Origin: Stenotrophomonas lactitubi
GTDB taxonomy: Bacteria > Pseudomonadota > Gammaproteobacteria > Xanthomonadales > Xanthomonadaceae
Reading direction: 5' to 3'
Assembly: GCF_002803515.1 (NCBI RefSeq)
Contig: NZ_PHQX01000001.1
Location: forward strand, 372,001-436,000
Length of the DNA stretch: 64,000 nt
Under the pieces are notes generated by a model, which worked only from the letters and a program-made list of their open reading frames with translations, made no database searches and was not told the DNA's origin. A program made the translations under genes and the position numbers. Positions 18,607-28,730 of this stretch are shown in pieces (position 1 is the stretch's first letter; each line of letters begins with the position of its first letter).

Positions 18607-19560
18607 TCAATCGACCGCGACGGTCTGCAGGATCGCGCGAGCCAGCGCTGGCCCCGAGCTCGACTCGGCTTCACCCACCAGGCGATGGCCAGCCACCGCT
18701 ACGAACAGCGTCTGCACGTCTTCGGGTACCACGTGGCCACGGCCGAGCAACAGCGCATGTGCCTTGGCCGCGCGCAGCAGGGCCAGGCCGGCGCGTGGCG
18801 ACAATCCCACGCGCACGCCGGCGTGCTGGCGGCTGCGGGTCAGCAGTGCCTGCACGTAGTCCACCAGCGCGTCGCTGACATGCACCTGGCCGACCGCCTC
18901 GCGCAGTGCGCGTACCTGGGTGTCGTCCAGCTGGGGCAGCGCGCGGGCGATCAGGTCACGACGATCGCTGCCACGCAGCAGCTCACGTTCCGCCTGCGCG
19001 CTGGGGTAGCCCATCGCCAGCCTCAGCAGGAAACGGTCCAGTTGCGAATCGGGCAGCGGGAACGTGCCTGACAGATCCACCGGGTTCTGCGTGGCGATCA
19101 CGAAGAATGGATCGGGCAGGGCATGGGTTTGGCCGTCGAGGGTGACCTGCTGCTCGGCCATCGCTTCCAGCAGTGCGCTCTGCGTGCGCGGCGGCGCCCG
19201 GTTGATCTCGTCGGCCAGCAGCACGTGGGTGAAGACCGGCCCGGGGTGGAACTGGAACTGGCGGCTGCCGGCGTCGTAGACCGATACGCCGAGTACGTCA
19301 GCCGGCAGCAGGTCGGAGGTGAACTGCACGCGCTGGAAGCTCAGCCCCAGGCTGCTGGCCAGGGCATGGGCCAATGTGGTCTTGCCGAGACCGGGCAGGT
19401 CTTCGATCAGCAGGTGGCCGCCAGAGAGCAGGGCCACAAAGGCCAGTCGAACCTCCTGCACCTTGCCCAGCACCAGTGCATTGACCTGGTCCTGCGCGTT
19501 GCGCAGGGACTGACGCAGTTGATCGGTTAGCATGCTGGGCATGGGGGACGAAGCTGTCAT
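18607..19560 (-). CDS. MoxR-family AAA+ ATPase
   Basis: A 317-aa chaperone-like ATPase. Walker A GLGKTTLA, Walker B LLADEINRAPPRTQ, sensor I ATQNP and the C-terminal lid with SPRAGLALLRAAKAHALL are typical of the MoxR APE2220/MRP group. It is the first gene of the four-gene minus-strand operon and is thought to activate or assemble partners with VWA-like domains (here the DUF58 protein). It diverges from the GT39-like gene, with 44 bp between starts. Confidence 0.95.
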   Translation of the reverse strand: MTASSPMPSMLTDQLRQSLRNAQDQVNALVLGKVQEVRLAFVALLSGGHLLIEDLPGLGKTTLAHALASSLGLSFQRVQFTSDLLPADVLGVSVYDAGSRQFQFHPGPVFTHVLLADEINRAPPRTQSALLEAMAEQQVTLDGQTHALPDPFFVIATQNPVDLSGTFPLPDSQLDRFLLRLAMGYPSAQAERELLRGSDRRDLIARALPQLDDTQVRALREAVGQVHVSDALVDYVQALLTRSRQHAGVRVGLSPRAGLALLRAAKAHALLLGRGHVVPEDVQTLFVAVAGHRLVGEAESSSGPALARAILQTVAVD

Positions 19561-19604
19561 GGTCGTCTCAAGTTCGGTAACCGGTCGATTCTATCCATAG
19601 AGCA

Positions 19605-21446
19605 ATGCAGGGCGAACAACGCGCACGTACGATTTTTCTCTGGTTATGGACGCTCGTCACAGCGGCCAAGCTGGTCGTGGCCGCACGCCTGCCGTTGTTC
19701 GTCGATGAGGCGTTCTACTGGCAGGAAGGCCAGCACCTGGCTGCGGCCTATTCGGATCTGCCAGGGCTGACGGCCTGGCTGACCCGGTTGGGTGTGGAGC
19801 TTGGCGGTCAGCACGTGCTGGCGCTGCGCCTGCCATTCCTGGCCATCGGTGCACTGCTGCCGCTGCTGGTATCGCGCATTGCGGCGCGCTGGTTCGGCAA
19901 CGTTGCAGGTTGGCAGGCCGGCAGCTTGACGCTGTTGATGCCGTTGTCGGCCACGCTGGGTCTGCTGGCCGTACCCGATGTGCCGATGGCACTGGCGGCA
20001 GTGCTGTGCCTGGATGCCGGCGCACGCCTGCTGCGCAACGTAGATGCATCCTCGGCGGTGAAGCTGGCGCTGGGCCTGCTGATCGGCGCGCTCAGCCACT
20101 ATCGCTTCATCGGTGTGATCGGCGTCGGCTTCGTTGCCCTGCTGGCGCTGCCGCAGGGCCGGCGCATGCTGGCCGATCCGCGCGTCTGGGTGGCCCTGGC
20201 CGTTGGCGTACTGGCATGGCTGCCGCTGCTGGCCTGGAATGCCGACAATCACGATGCCGGTCTGAAGTTCCAGGTGGTCGAGCGTCATCCGTGGGCGTTC
20301 GAGTGGCGCGGACTGTGGTTCCTGGTGATCCAGCCGATGCTGGTGACGCCCATCCTGTGCATCGCGATGTGGAAGGTGGCGCTGGCGGGTACCCGCAGTG
20401 GCGGCGGTGCGCGCGTGCAGTGGCGTTATTTCGGTCTGGTCGGCGGTGTGTCGACATTGGGCATCTTCGCACTGGGCTTCTTCACCGACGTCGAGCGCAT
20501 CAGCTTCCATTGGCCGCTGCCGGGCTACCTAGCCCTGCTGGTGGCGGTGCCGGTGATCCTCAACGGCTGGCCGCGCTGGTTGCGGCGTACCGGCTGGTGG
20601 CTGGCCGGGCTGGGCATGGTGCTGGCCTTCGGCTATTACCTGATGGCGTCCTCGTCATCGCTGCGCGAGCAGTTGGCCGGCGACAAGTACTACCCGCGCA
20701 ACTTCGCCGGCTGGCAGCCGCTGGCTGCTGCGGTCCGCGAAGAACTGCAGCAGATGCCTGAAGGCAGCCGCGTACTGGCCGGCAACTTCAAGGTGGGCGC
20801 CGAACTGGGCTTCCAGCTGGGCCGCGGTGACATCGAAGTGCTGCCGCATCCGCTCAACGACAAACACGGCCGTACCGCGCAGCTGGCGCAATGGAACCAG
20901 GTGCATGAAGGCGAGCGCGACGTGCCGATGCTGCTGGTGCTGTCGCCCAGCGATCAGCGTTTCCGCGATCTGCTCACCCGCTATCACGCCCTCTGCGAAC
21001 AGGTCGGGCCGCTGCCGCCGCCGCGCGTGGTCAGCAACGATCATGGATTCCAGCGCTTCCTGCTGTTCCGCCTGCCGGTGCAGCGCGCGCAGGGCCCATG
21101 TGTAGCCCCCGCACTGGCCTGGCTGGACACCCCTTCCAACGGCGACGTGGTGAGCGGCACGCTGGCGATCAAGGGCTGGGCGTTCAAGGAAGGTGTCGGC
21201 CTGTCGCGGGTTGAAGTGCTGGTGGATGGTCGTTCGATCGGCGACGCCAGCTACGGGCGGGTGTTCGATATCCGACATGCCTGGCCAGACAGCACCGACC
21301 CGCAACATCCGGCTGTCGGTTTCGATGCAACGCTCGATACGGGTACGTTGTCACCGGGAAAACACTGGCTGGGCCTGCGCCTGCATGGTTGCGATGGCAG
21401 CGTGGAGCAGTGGCAGGAACAGCCGTTCGTCGTGGAAAAGCGCTGA
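19605..21446 (+). CDS. GT39/ArnT-like membrane glycosyltransferase with C-terminal Ig-like domain
   Basis: A 613-aa polytopic protein. The first periplasmic loop carries the DE motif (FVDEAFYWQ, D34/E35) of polyprenyl-phosphate-sugar transferases (PMT/ArnT fold), and about ten further hydrophobic helices run to about residue 350. After a soluble stretch, residues 505-610 form an Ig-like region (TPSNGDVVSGTLAIKGWAF ... LRLHGCDGS) of the kind seen on surface carbohydrate enzymes. Substrate is unknown: lipid A, O-antigen or protein glycosylation are all possible. A short leader with no strong ribosome site precedes the ATG at 19605. Confidence 0.85.
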   Translation: MQGEQRARTIFLWLWTLVTAAKLVVAARLPLFVDEAFYWQEGQHLAAAYSDLPGLTAWLTRLGVELGGQHVLALRLPFLAIGALLPLLVSRIAARWFGNVAGWQAGSLTLLMPLSATLGLLAVPDVPMALAAVLCLDAGARLLRNVDASSAVKLALGLLIGALSHYRFIGVIGVGFVALLALPQGRRMLADPRVWVALAVGVLAWLPLLAWNADNHDAGLKFQVVERHPWAFEWRGLWFLVIQPMLVTPILCIAMWKVALAGTRSGGGARVQWRYFGLVGGVSTLGIFALGFFTDVERISFHWPLPGYLALLVAVPVILNGWPRWLRRTGWWLAGLGMVLAFGYYLMASSSSLREQLAGDKYYPRNFAGWQPLAAAVREELQQMPEGSRVLAGNFKVGAELGFQLGRGDIEVLPHPLNDKHGRTAQLAQWNQVHEGERDVPMLLVLSPSDQRFRDLLTRYHALCEQVGPLPPPRVVSNDHGFQRFLLFRLPVQRAQGPCVAPALAWLDTPSNGDVVSGTLAIKGWAFKEGVGLSRVEVLVDGRSIGDASYGRVFDIRHAWPDSTDPQHPAVGFDATLDTGTLSPGKHWLGLRLHGCDGSVEQWQEQPFVVEKR

Positions 21447-21475
21447 GGCATCGTGCCTCGTGTCACGGGCCGGGA

Positions 21476-22048
21476 TCAGGGCACCACGAATCCGGCCCTG
21501 CGCAGCAATCCGCACAGTGCGATCAGCGGCAGCCCGATCAGGGCCGTGGGGTCGCGATTGTCGATGGCCTCGAACAGGCTGATGCCCAGGCCTTCGCACT
21601 TGAAGCTGCCAGCGCAGTCCAGCGGTTGTTCGATGGCCACGTAGCGGGCGATCTCCGGCGCCTGCAGCGCGCGGAAGCGCACCTGGGTCAGATCCATTGC
21701 CGTGAAGGATTCTCCGCCACGGGTGAGACTGATGGCAGTGTGGAAGCGCACCGTCTGCCCGGACATGGCCGCCAGCTGCGCGCACGCCGCCTCGACCGTA
21801 CCCGGCTTGCCCAGCGGCTGACCGTTCAGGTCCGCCACCTGGTCCGAGCCGATCACCCAGCTGCCGGGATGGCGGGCGGCCACGTCGGCCGCCTTGGCGC
21901 TGGCCAGGCGTGCCGCCAGCGCCAGCGGGGCCTCGTTGGCGTGCGGAGTCTCATCCACCTCCGGGCGTGCGCAGTCGAAGGGCAACCCCAACCGTTCCAG
22001 CAGGTCGCGGCGGTAGCGGGAGGTGGAGGCCAGGACCAGGGCAGGCAT
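21476..22048 (-). CDS. yceF: Maf/YceF-type nucleoside-triphosphate pyrophosphatase
   Basis: A 190-aa house-cleaning enzyme that removes pyrophosphate from modified NTPs; the YceF branch prefers 7-methyl-GTP. The start LVLASTSRYRRDLLERL and the catalytic-Asp region VIGSDQVADLNG are diagnostic. ATG at 22048 is chosen at the conserved MPALVLAST; the frame stays open far upstream but over yceD. Divergent arrangement with yceD-rpmF is the same as in E. coli, which supports YceF rather than YhdE. Confidence 0.93.
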   Translation of the reverse strand: MPALVLASTSRYRRDLLERLGLPFDCARPEVDETPHANEAPLALAARLASAKAADVAARHPGSWVIGSDQVADLNGQPLGKPGTVEAACAQLAAMSGQTVRFHTAISLTRGGESFTAMDLTQVRFRALQAPEIARYVAIEQPLDCAGSFKCEGLGISLFEAIDNRDPTALIGLPLIALCGLLRRAGFVVP

Positions 22049-22162
22049 GCGGGAATTCCGGGGGCGGGGCGCGGCAGTCTGGCCCGGCACAGCCAGCCAC
22101 AGCAAGCCTTTCATGGCAGTCATTTGACACGCGACCTGCCGATCCTTAATATTCGGCGGCTT

Positions 22163-22672
22163 ATGTCCGCGAACGTACCCGAAACGCTGGATGCCTGGCG
22201 GATGGTCGTAGCGCGAAGGCGCTTCGATGGTCAGGTCTCCCTGGCTGAATTGACTCGCCTGCAGGGGCTTGTCGCAGATACCGAAGGCGAGTGTAATTAC
22301 TCGCTCGAATTCGGTCGCGACGAGATCTTGCGGGTATCCTATGTGGAACTCAGCATCGATACCGCGTTGCCGCTGACCTGTCAGCGCAGCATGCAGCGTT
22401 TCCTGCTGCCGGTGAAGATGACCCAGAGGCTTGGCCTGATCCGCGACGAAGACGAGGAATCGTCCTTGCCGGAGGAATACGAGCCGTTGCTGGTGCCGGA
22501 AGATGGCCAGCTGCGTCCGTTGGACCTGGTCGAGGACGAACTGGTGCTGGCGGTGCCGGTGGTACCCCTGTCGCCGTACGGTGAGGCAGTCGACAAGGAC
22601 TGGGCACCGACCGAAGAAGAAATTGAAAAGGCCAACCCGTTTGCGGCGTTGGCGGCATTGAAGAAACAATAG
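22163..22672 (+). CDS. yceD: YceD family 23S rRNA accumulation protein
   Basis: A 169-aa DUF177 protein, implicated in 23S rRNA processing or accumulation. It has acidic, E/D-rich stretches ([14 protein letters not shown]), the conserved C-x2-C remnant region reduced to a single Cys (LPLTCQRS), and the typical end [10 protein letters not shown]. Start ATG 22163 ([12 protein letters not shown]); the frame is open much further upstream but overlaps yceF. Cotranscribed with rpmF, as nearly everywhere. Confidence 0.93.
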   Translation: MSANVPETLDAWRMVVARRRFDGQVSLAELTRLQGLVADTEGECNYSLEFGRDEILRVSYVELSIDTALPLTCQRSMQRFLLPVKMTQRLGLIRDEDEESSLPEEYEPLLVPEDGQLRPLDLVEDELVLAVPVVPLSPYGEAVDKDWAPTEEEIEKANPFAALAALKKQ

Positions 22673-22779
22673 CAGCCGGTTGTCGTCGGCGGCTGCGGCG
22701 AAAGCGAAAAGTGTGCTGGACGCTGGCGTCCTGTGCGACGAAACGACGAAGCAAAACGAACCGAGTTTGGAGCAATCCC

Positions 22780-22974
22780 ATGGCTGTCCAGAAATCCCGT
22801 GTTACCCCGTCCCGTCGTGGCCAGCGTCGTTCGCATGACGCCCTGAGCGCCAAGCAGCTGTCGACCGACCCGACCACCGGCGAAGTGCATCTGCGTCACC
22901 ACATCACTGCTGACGGTTTCTACCGCGGCAAGAAGGTCATCCAGACCAAGTCTTCGGCTGTCCAGGAAGACTGA
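22780..22974 (+). CDS. rpmF: 50S ribosomal protein L32
   Basis: 64 aa, [20 protein letters not shown], a clear L32 of the zinc-free kind (no C-x2-C pairs). GGAG at 22769-22772 sits 7 nt before the ATG at 22780. It follows yceD by 107 bp and is followed by a hairpin before fabH. Confidence 0.97.
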   Translation: MAVQKSRVTPSRRGQRRSHDALSAKQLSTDPTTGEVHLRHHITADGFYRGKKVIQTKSSAVQED

Positions 22975-22981
22975 TGTGCCG

Positions 22982-23020
22982 GAAGGTCGCTGCCCGCTGG
23001 GCAGCGGCCTTCGCCTTCTT
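22982..23020 (+). terminator. Terminator or attenuator between rpmF and fabH
   Basis: 14-bp stem GAAGGTCGCTGCCC (22982-22995) / GGGCAGCGGCCTTC (22999-23012) with one G-U pair and a GCT loop, then a modest T-rich run (TTCTTT). Could separate ribosomal from lipid genes or attenuate read-through. Confidence 0.65.
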
Positions 23021-23065
23021 TCCCGGGCACGCCGGTGAACGGCGGCTCGTGCAACAGGAAACATG

Positions 23066-24043
23066 ATGAGCAAGCGGATCTACTCGAGGATCGCGGGCAC
23101 CGGTAGCTATTTGCCGGAAAAAGTCCTGACCAACGCCGACCTGGAAAAAATGGTCGAGACCTCGGACGAGTGGATCCAGACGCGCACCGGTATCCGTGAA
23201 CGGCACATCGCTGCCGAAGGCGAAACCACCAGCGATCTCGGCTACCAGGCCGCGCTGCGTGCGATCGAAGCGGCCGGTATCGACGCGTCGCAGCTCGACA
23301 TGATCGTGGTCGGCACGACCACCCCTGATCTGATCTTTCCCTCCACCGCGTGCCTGATCCAGGCCAAGCTCGGTGTGAGCGGCTGCCCCGCTTTCGACGT
23401 CAACGCGGCCTGTTCGGGCTTCGTGTTCGCGCTCAGCGTGGCCGACAAATTCATCCGTTCCGGTGATGCCCGCCATGTGCTGGTGATCGGCGCGGAAACC
23501 CTGACCCGTATCGTTGACTGGGAAGACCGCACCACCTGCGTGCTGTTCGGTGATGGCGCGGGCGCCGTCGTGCTCAAGGCCGACGAAGAAACCGGCATCC
23601 TCAGCACCCACCTGCATTCGGATGGCAGCAAGAAAGAGCTGCTGTGGAACCCGGTCGGCGTCTCGGTCGGTTTCGGTGAAGGCAACAACGGTGGCGGCAC
23701 CATCAACATGAAGGGCAACGACGTGTTCAAGTACGCCGTCAAGGCGCTGGACTCGGTCGTGGACGAAACCCTGGATGCCAATGGCCTGACCAAGTCCGAC
23801 CTGGACTGGCTGATCCCGCACCAGGCCAACCTGCGCATCATCGAAGCCACCGCCAAGCGGCTGGACATGTCGATGGACCAGGTCGTGGTCACTGTCGACA
23901 AGCATGGCAATACCTCGTCCGCCTCGGTGCCGCTGGCGCTGGATGCGGCTGTGCGTTCCGGCAGGGTCGAGCGCGGCCAGCTGCTGCTGCTGGAAGCGTT
24001 CGGTGGTGGCTTCACGTGGGGTTCGGCACTGCTGCGCTATTGA
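23066..24043 (+). CDS. fabH: Beta-ketoacyl-ACP synthase III
   Basis: Starts each round of type II fatty-acid synthesis by condensing an acyl-CoA with malonyl-ACP. 325 aa with the full triad C116 (NAACSGF), H252 (PHQANLR) and N282 (HGNTSSA). Two ATGs lie in tandem (23063, 23066); AGGAA at 23056-23060 is 5 nt from the second but only 2 nt from the first, so 23066 is preferred. plsX, usually between rpmF and fabH, is absent. Confidence 0.96.
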   Translation: MSKRIYSRIAGTGSYLPEKVLTNADLEKMVETSDEWIQTRTGIRERHIAAEGETTSDLGYQAALRAIEAAGIDASQLDMIVVGTTTPDLIFPSTACLIQAKLGVSGCPAFDVNAACSGFVFALSVADKFIRSGDARHVLVIGAETLTRIVDWEDRTTCVLFGDGAGAVVLKADEETGILSTHLHSDGSKKELLWNPVGVSVGFGEGNNGGGTINMKGNDVFKYAVKALDSVVDETLDANGLTKSDLDWLIPHQANLRIIEATAKRLDMSMDQVVVTVDKHGNTSSASVPLALDAAVRSGRVERGQLLLLEAFGGGFTWGSALLRY

Positions 24044-24074
24044 TAGTGCGAGTTACGACAACGTGAAACCGTCG

Positions 24075-24097
24075 TTACGGCCCCTCTGGGGCCGTAA
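24075..24097. promoter_or_regulatory. Perfect hairpin between fabH and the kinase-like gene
   Basis: TTACGGCCCC-TCT-GGGGCCGTAA, 10 bp with a 3-nt loop and no U-run, just 6 nt ahead of the next gene's AAAGGAG. It might stabilise a processed mRNA end or tune translation. It is not a classical terminator. Confidence 0.5.
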
Positions 24098-24116
24098 TGC
24101 GTTAAAGGAGACTGTC

Positions 24117-24899
24117 ATGGTTGAGCCCATCGTCATCGAAGGGCAGCGCGCCTGGCTGAAGCAGTACGGCGAAGGAAGCCGAGCAGTGGCCCTGGGCCTG
24201 CTCAATTTTGTTGCCCGCCGGTTCCATCTCGACGCCCTGCGCCCGCCGCCGCACCGCGGTGGCGACGCCGCGCGCGAAACCGAGGCCCGCCGGCTGGCGG
24301 AACTGCAGGCGCAGGGCGTGAACGTGCCCGCGGTGATCGGCAGCGGCCATGCCGCGCTGGTGATCGGCGACAACGGCAGCTCGTTCAATACCTGCCTGCG
24401 CGAAGCTGACGATCCCGGCCGCGATCGCCTCGTGGCTGCGGCGATGCAGGCCATTGCCGAAGCGCACGGTCGTGGCGCCTATTTCGGCCAGCCGCTGCCG
24501 CGCAACCTCACCTGGGATGGCCAGAACGTCGGTTTCATCGACTTCGAAGAAGATCCGCTGGAAGTCATGGACCTGGCCGAGGCACAGGCGCGCGACTGGC
24601 TGATGTTCGGCTATGGCGTTGCCAAGTACTACGCCGACCGCCCCGAATGCCTGCAGGCGATGATGGCCGAGGCGATGAACGGGGTGCAGGCACCGGTGCG
24701 TGCGCACGTACACGCCGTCAGTGGCCGCCTGCAGCGCCTGGCGCGGGTGTGCATGAAGCTGGGGCGCTCGGCGCGCGCGCTGGCCCACTCCATTTTCATC
24801 ACCCACGGTGCCACCACGCTGGGCCTGCTGATGGTGGTCGGCCTGTGCATGGACTGGTTTGCCGACGGCGAGCTGGACATCCTGCAGCTGCTCTGCTGA
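24117..24899 (+). CDS. Kinase-like membrane-anchored protein of unknown substrate
   Basis: 260 aa. Parts of a protein-kinase-like (LPS-kinase / APH / RIO-type) active site can be read: H117 in EAHGRG, R129-N130 as catalytic-loop residues (PRNLTWDG), and D142-F-E as the metal-binding DFG equivalent (GFIDFEEDP). The N-terminal half offers A-R-R-F-H-L-D-A-L and R-E-T-E-A-R-R-L as likely lobe elements. A C-terminal helix (about 231-248) could anchor it in the inner membrane. Strong AAAGGAG 6 nt before ATG 24117. It sits between fabH and fabD, so a lipid or LPS substrate is plausible, but this is inference. Confidence 0.7.
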   Translation: MVEPIVIEGQRAWLKQYGEGSRAVALGLLNFVARRFHLDALRPPPHRGGDAARETEARRLAELQAQGVNVPAVIGSGHAALVIGDNGSSFNTCLREADDPGRDRLVAAAMQAIAEAHGRGAYFGQPLPRNLTWDGQNVGFIDFEEDPLEVMDLAEAQARDWLMFGYGVAKYYADRPECLQAMMAEAMNGVQAPVRAHVHAVSGRLQRLARVCMKLGRSARALAHSIFITHGATTLGLLMVVGLCMDWFADGELDILQLLC

Positions 24900-24923
24900 C
24901 AGCGGGGCAGCTCGCAGCATCGG

Positions 24924-24946
24924 GTAGTGCCGGCCGCTGGCCGGCA
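24924..24946 (+). repeat. SMAG-type REP unit
   Basis: GTAGTGCCGGCC-GCT-GGCCGGCA between the kinase-like gene and fabD. Confidence 0.75.
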
Positions 24947-25065
24947 TCACCCGCTGGCCGATCCGGCAGGCCGCCTCCATACGCCGTGCATACGCGCACG
25001 TACAGACGACACGGCATGTTCCCCCTTATCATGGCCCGCTTCGATTGCAACAAGCGGATGACCGC

Positions 25066-26010
25066 GTGACCCTATCCACCCTCGCTTTTGTCTTCCCCGG
25101 TCAGGGCTCGCAGTCTGTGGGCATGCTGGCCGAGCTGGCCGAACTGCACCCGCAGGTGCGTGAGGCCTTCACCGAGGCATCCGATGGTGCCGGCGTCGAC
25201 CTGTGGGCGTTGTCCCAGGGTGGCCCGGAGGAAATGCTCAACCGTACTGAATACACCCAGCCGGCCCTGCTGGCCGCCAGCATCGGCGCGTGGCGCGCCT
25301 GGAACGCCGTTGGTGGCCCGCGTCCGTCGGTTCTGGCTGGCCACAGCCTGGGCGAGTACACCGCTCTGGTCGCCGCTGGCGCCCTCAGCCTGCACGACGG
25401 TGCGCACCTGGTGCGGCTGCGCGGGCAGCTGATGCAGGAAGCCGCTCCGGCCGGTGTCGGCGCGATGGCCGCCGTGCTCGGCGCCGAAGACCAGCTGGTG
25501 CTGGACGTCTGCGCGGAAGCCGCCGGCAGCCAGGTGGTCGTTCCGGCCAACTTCAACTCGCCGGGCCAGATCGTGATCGGCGGCGACGCTGCCGCGGTCG
25601 ACCGTGCGCTGGCGCTGCTGGCCGAGAAGGGCGTGCGCAAGGCGGTCAAGCTGGCCGTCAGCGTGCCCTCGCATACCCCGCTGATGCGCGAAGCCGCCAA
25701 CCGTCTGGCCGAAGTGATGGCGGGCCTGTCCTGGCAGCTGCCGCAGCTGCCGGTGGTGCAGAACGTCGACGCCAAGGTGCACGACGGCGTGGACGCGATC
25801 CGCACCGCGCTGGTGCAGCAGCTGTACCAGCCCGTGCAGTGGACCGGCTGCGTGCAGGCGCTGGCCGCGCGTGGCGTCACCCAGATCGCCGAGTGCGGTC
25901 CGGGCAAGGTGCTGACCGGCCTGGTCAAGCGCATCGACAAGGCCATCGACGGCCGTTCCCTGGCCACCCCGGGCGACTTCGAAACCGCCCGCGAGACGTG
26001 GTCGGCCTGA
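25066..26010 (+). CDS. fabD: Malonyl-CoA:ACP transacylase
   Basis: Loads malonate onto ACP. 314 aa with the active-site serine S94 in GHSLGEY and the substrate-binding Q in FPGQGSQ. The GTG at 25066 gives MTLSTLAFVFPGQGSQ, aligning with the usual start; a TTG at 25045 would add seven residues without a better ribosome site. Length is close to E. coli FabD (309). Confidence 0.96.
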   Translation: MTLSTLAFVFPGQGSQSVGMLAELAELHPQVREAFTEASDGAGVDLWALSQGGPEEMLNRTEYTQPALLAASIGAWRAWNAVGGPRPSVLAGHSLGEYTALVAAGALSLHDGAHLVRLRGQLMQEAAPAGVGAMAAVLGAEDQLVLDVCAEAAGSQVVVPANFNSPGQIVIGGDAAAVDRALALLAEKGVRKAVKLAVSVPSHTPLMREAANRLAEVMAGLSWQLPQLPVVQNVDAKVHDGVDAIRTALVQQLYQPVQWTGCVQALAARGVTQIAECGPGKVLTGLVKRIDKAIDGRSLATPGDFETARETWSA

Positions 26011-26092
26011 TTGCCCCTGTTCCTGCCGACCGTGCCGGTGGCCGCTGCAAGCGGCACGGGTGCGGCGGCCGCCCCAGCCTGAGGAAAACATC

Positions 26093-26836
26093 ATGAGCAA
26101 GCCCCTGCAGGGTGAAATCGCACTGGTCACCGGTGCCAGCCGTGGCATTGGTGCCGCCATCGCCGATCTGCTGGCCGCCCAGGGCGCCACCGTCATCGGC
26201 ACCGCCACCACCGATTCCGGCGCCGCCGCGATCGGCGAGCGCCTGGCCGCCCACGGCGGTCACGGCCGTGCGCTGAACGTCACCGACGCTGCCGCGCTCG
26301 ACGCCGTGCTTGACGGTATCGCCAAGGAATTCGGCCCGATCTCGATCCTGGTCAACAACGCCGGCATCACCCGCGACAACCTGCTGATGCGCATGAAGGA
26401 AGACGATTGGGCGTCGATCATCGACACCAACCTGACCAGCGTGTTCCGCACCAGCAAGGCCGTCATGCGCGGGATGATGAAGGCGCGCAAGGGCCGCATC
26501 ATCAACATCGCCTCGGTGGTGGGCGTGACCGGCAACGCCGGCCAGGCCAACTATGCCGCCGCCAAGGCCGGCATCATCGGTTTCTCCAAGTCGCTGGCCA
26601 AGGAAATCGGCTCGCGCGGCGTCACCGTCAACGTGGTCGCGCCGGGGTTCATCGACACCGACATGACCAAGGCGCTGCCGGAAGAAGCGCGTACCGCGCT
26701 GATCGGCGACATCGCCCTCGAACGCCTGGGTTCGCCGGAGGACATCGCCCATGCGGTGGCCTTCCTGGCCAGCCCGGCTGCCGGCTACATCACCGGCGAA
26801 ACTCTCCATGTGAACGGCGGCATGTACATGCCGTAA
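26093..26836 (+). CDS. fabG: 3-oxoacyl-ACP reductase
   Basis: NADPH-dependent reduction of 3-ketoacyl-ACP. 247 aa, classical SDR: TGASRGIG cofactor loop, NNAG, and the triad S141-Y154-K158 (YAAAK). GAGGAAA precedes the ATG at 26093; an in-frame ATG 33 nt earlier has no such site and adds non-conserved residues. The C-terminal GGMYMP is typical. Confidence 0.97.
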   Translation: MSKPLQGEIALVTGASRGIGAAIADLLAAQGATVIGTATTDSGAAAIGERLAAHGGHGRALNVTDAAALDAVLDGIAKEFGPISILVNNAGITRDNLLMRMKEDDWASIIDTNLTSVFRTSKAVMRGMMKARKGRIINIASVVGVTGNAGQANYAAAKAGIIGFSKSLAKEIGSRGVTVNVVAPGFIDTDMTKALPEEARTALIGDIALERLGSPEDIAHAVAFLASPAAGYITGETLHVNGGMYMP

Positions 26837-26989
26837 GCAAGGGGCGCAGGGATCGCGCCGCAAGTGATTGATCTGCGAGGATTTTTGCTGCAATGCAAGG
26901 TCACGCCGGTTTCCACTACACTATCCCACGGCCATCGCCTTTGATGGCGACCACTTTTTGAACCACTACTCCATCTGGAGCGATATCCC

Positions 26990-27229
26990 ATGAGCACCAT
27001 CGAAGAACGCGTCAAGAAAATCGTCATCGAACAGCTTGGCGTCAAGGAAGAAGAAGTCACCAACAGCGCATCGTTCGTCGATGACCTGGGCGCTGACTCG
27101 CTGGACACCGTCGAGCTGGTGATGGCGCTGGAAGAAGAATTCGAGTGCGAGATCCCGGACGAAGAAGCCGAGAAGATCAGCACCGTGCAGGCTGCGATCA
27201 CCTACATCACGGCCCACGTCAAGGCCTGA
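26990..27229 (+). CDS. acpP: Acyl carrier protein
   Basis: 79 aa, acidic. Phosphopantetheine attaches to S37 in [10 protein letters not shown]. 153 bp separate it from fabG, and a possible -10 (TACACT, 26917-26922) without a good -35 hints at a separate promoter, as in other bacteria where acpP needs high expression. Confidence 0.98.
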   Translation: MSTIEERVKKIVIEQLGVKEEEVTNSASFVDDLGADSLDTVELVMALEEEFECEIPDEEAEKISTVQAAITYITAHVKA

Positions 27230-27283
27230 TGCAGGACGTCAGTGCGCGCGCGGGCGTTGAGCTCGCCGCGCACGACACCCCAT

Positions 27284-27304
27284 GGGGCCGCTGTTTGCGG
27301 CCCC
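27284..27304 (+). terminator. Weak hairpin after acpP
   Basis: GGGGCCGC-TGTTT-GCGGCCCC, 8-bp stem, followed by GTGTGTTTG. Likely a partial terminator that raises acpP over fabF transcripts (inference). Confidence 0.5.
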
Positions 27305-27374
27305 GTGTGTTTGCGTACCACACCGAAGTAAACCGCGTTACCCGCAAAGAACGTTCGGGTCAGGAGAATCAGCA

Positions 27375-28637
<1,263 letters not shown>

Positions 28638-28645
28638 TCGCACCG

Positions 28646-28667
28646 GTAGCGTCGAGCCGGGCTCGAC
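28646..28667 (+). repeat. SMAG-type REP unit
   Basis: GTAGCGTCGAGC-CG-GGCTCGAC, 9 bp after fabF. Confidence 0.75.
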
Positions 28668-28681
28668 TCCGCCAACCACGA

Positions 28682-28700
28682 GGCCGCCGCAAGGCGGCTT
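28682..28700 (+). terminator. Terminator-like hairpin after fabF
   Basis: GCCGCC-GCAA-GGCGGC followed by only TT; weak, 30 nt before pabB. Confidence 0.4.
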
Positions 28701-28730
28701 CCGTGTATCCGTCTCCCAGAACTGGCCGCC

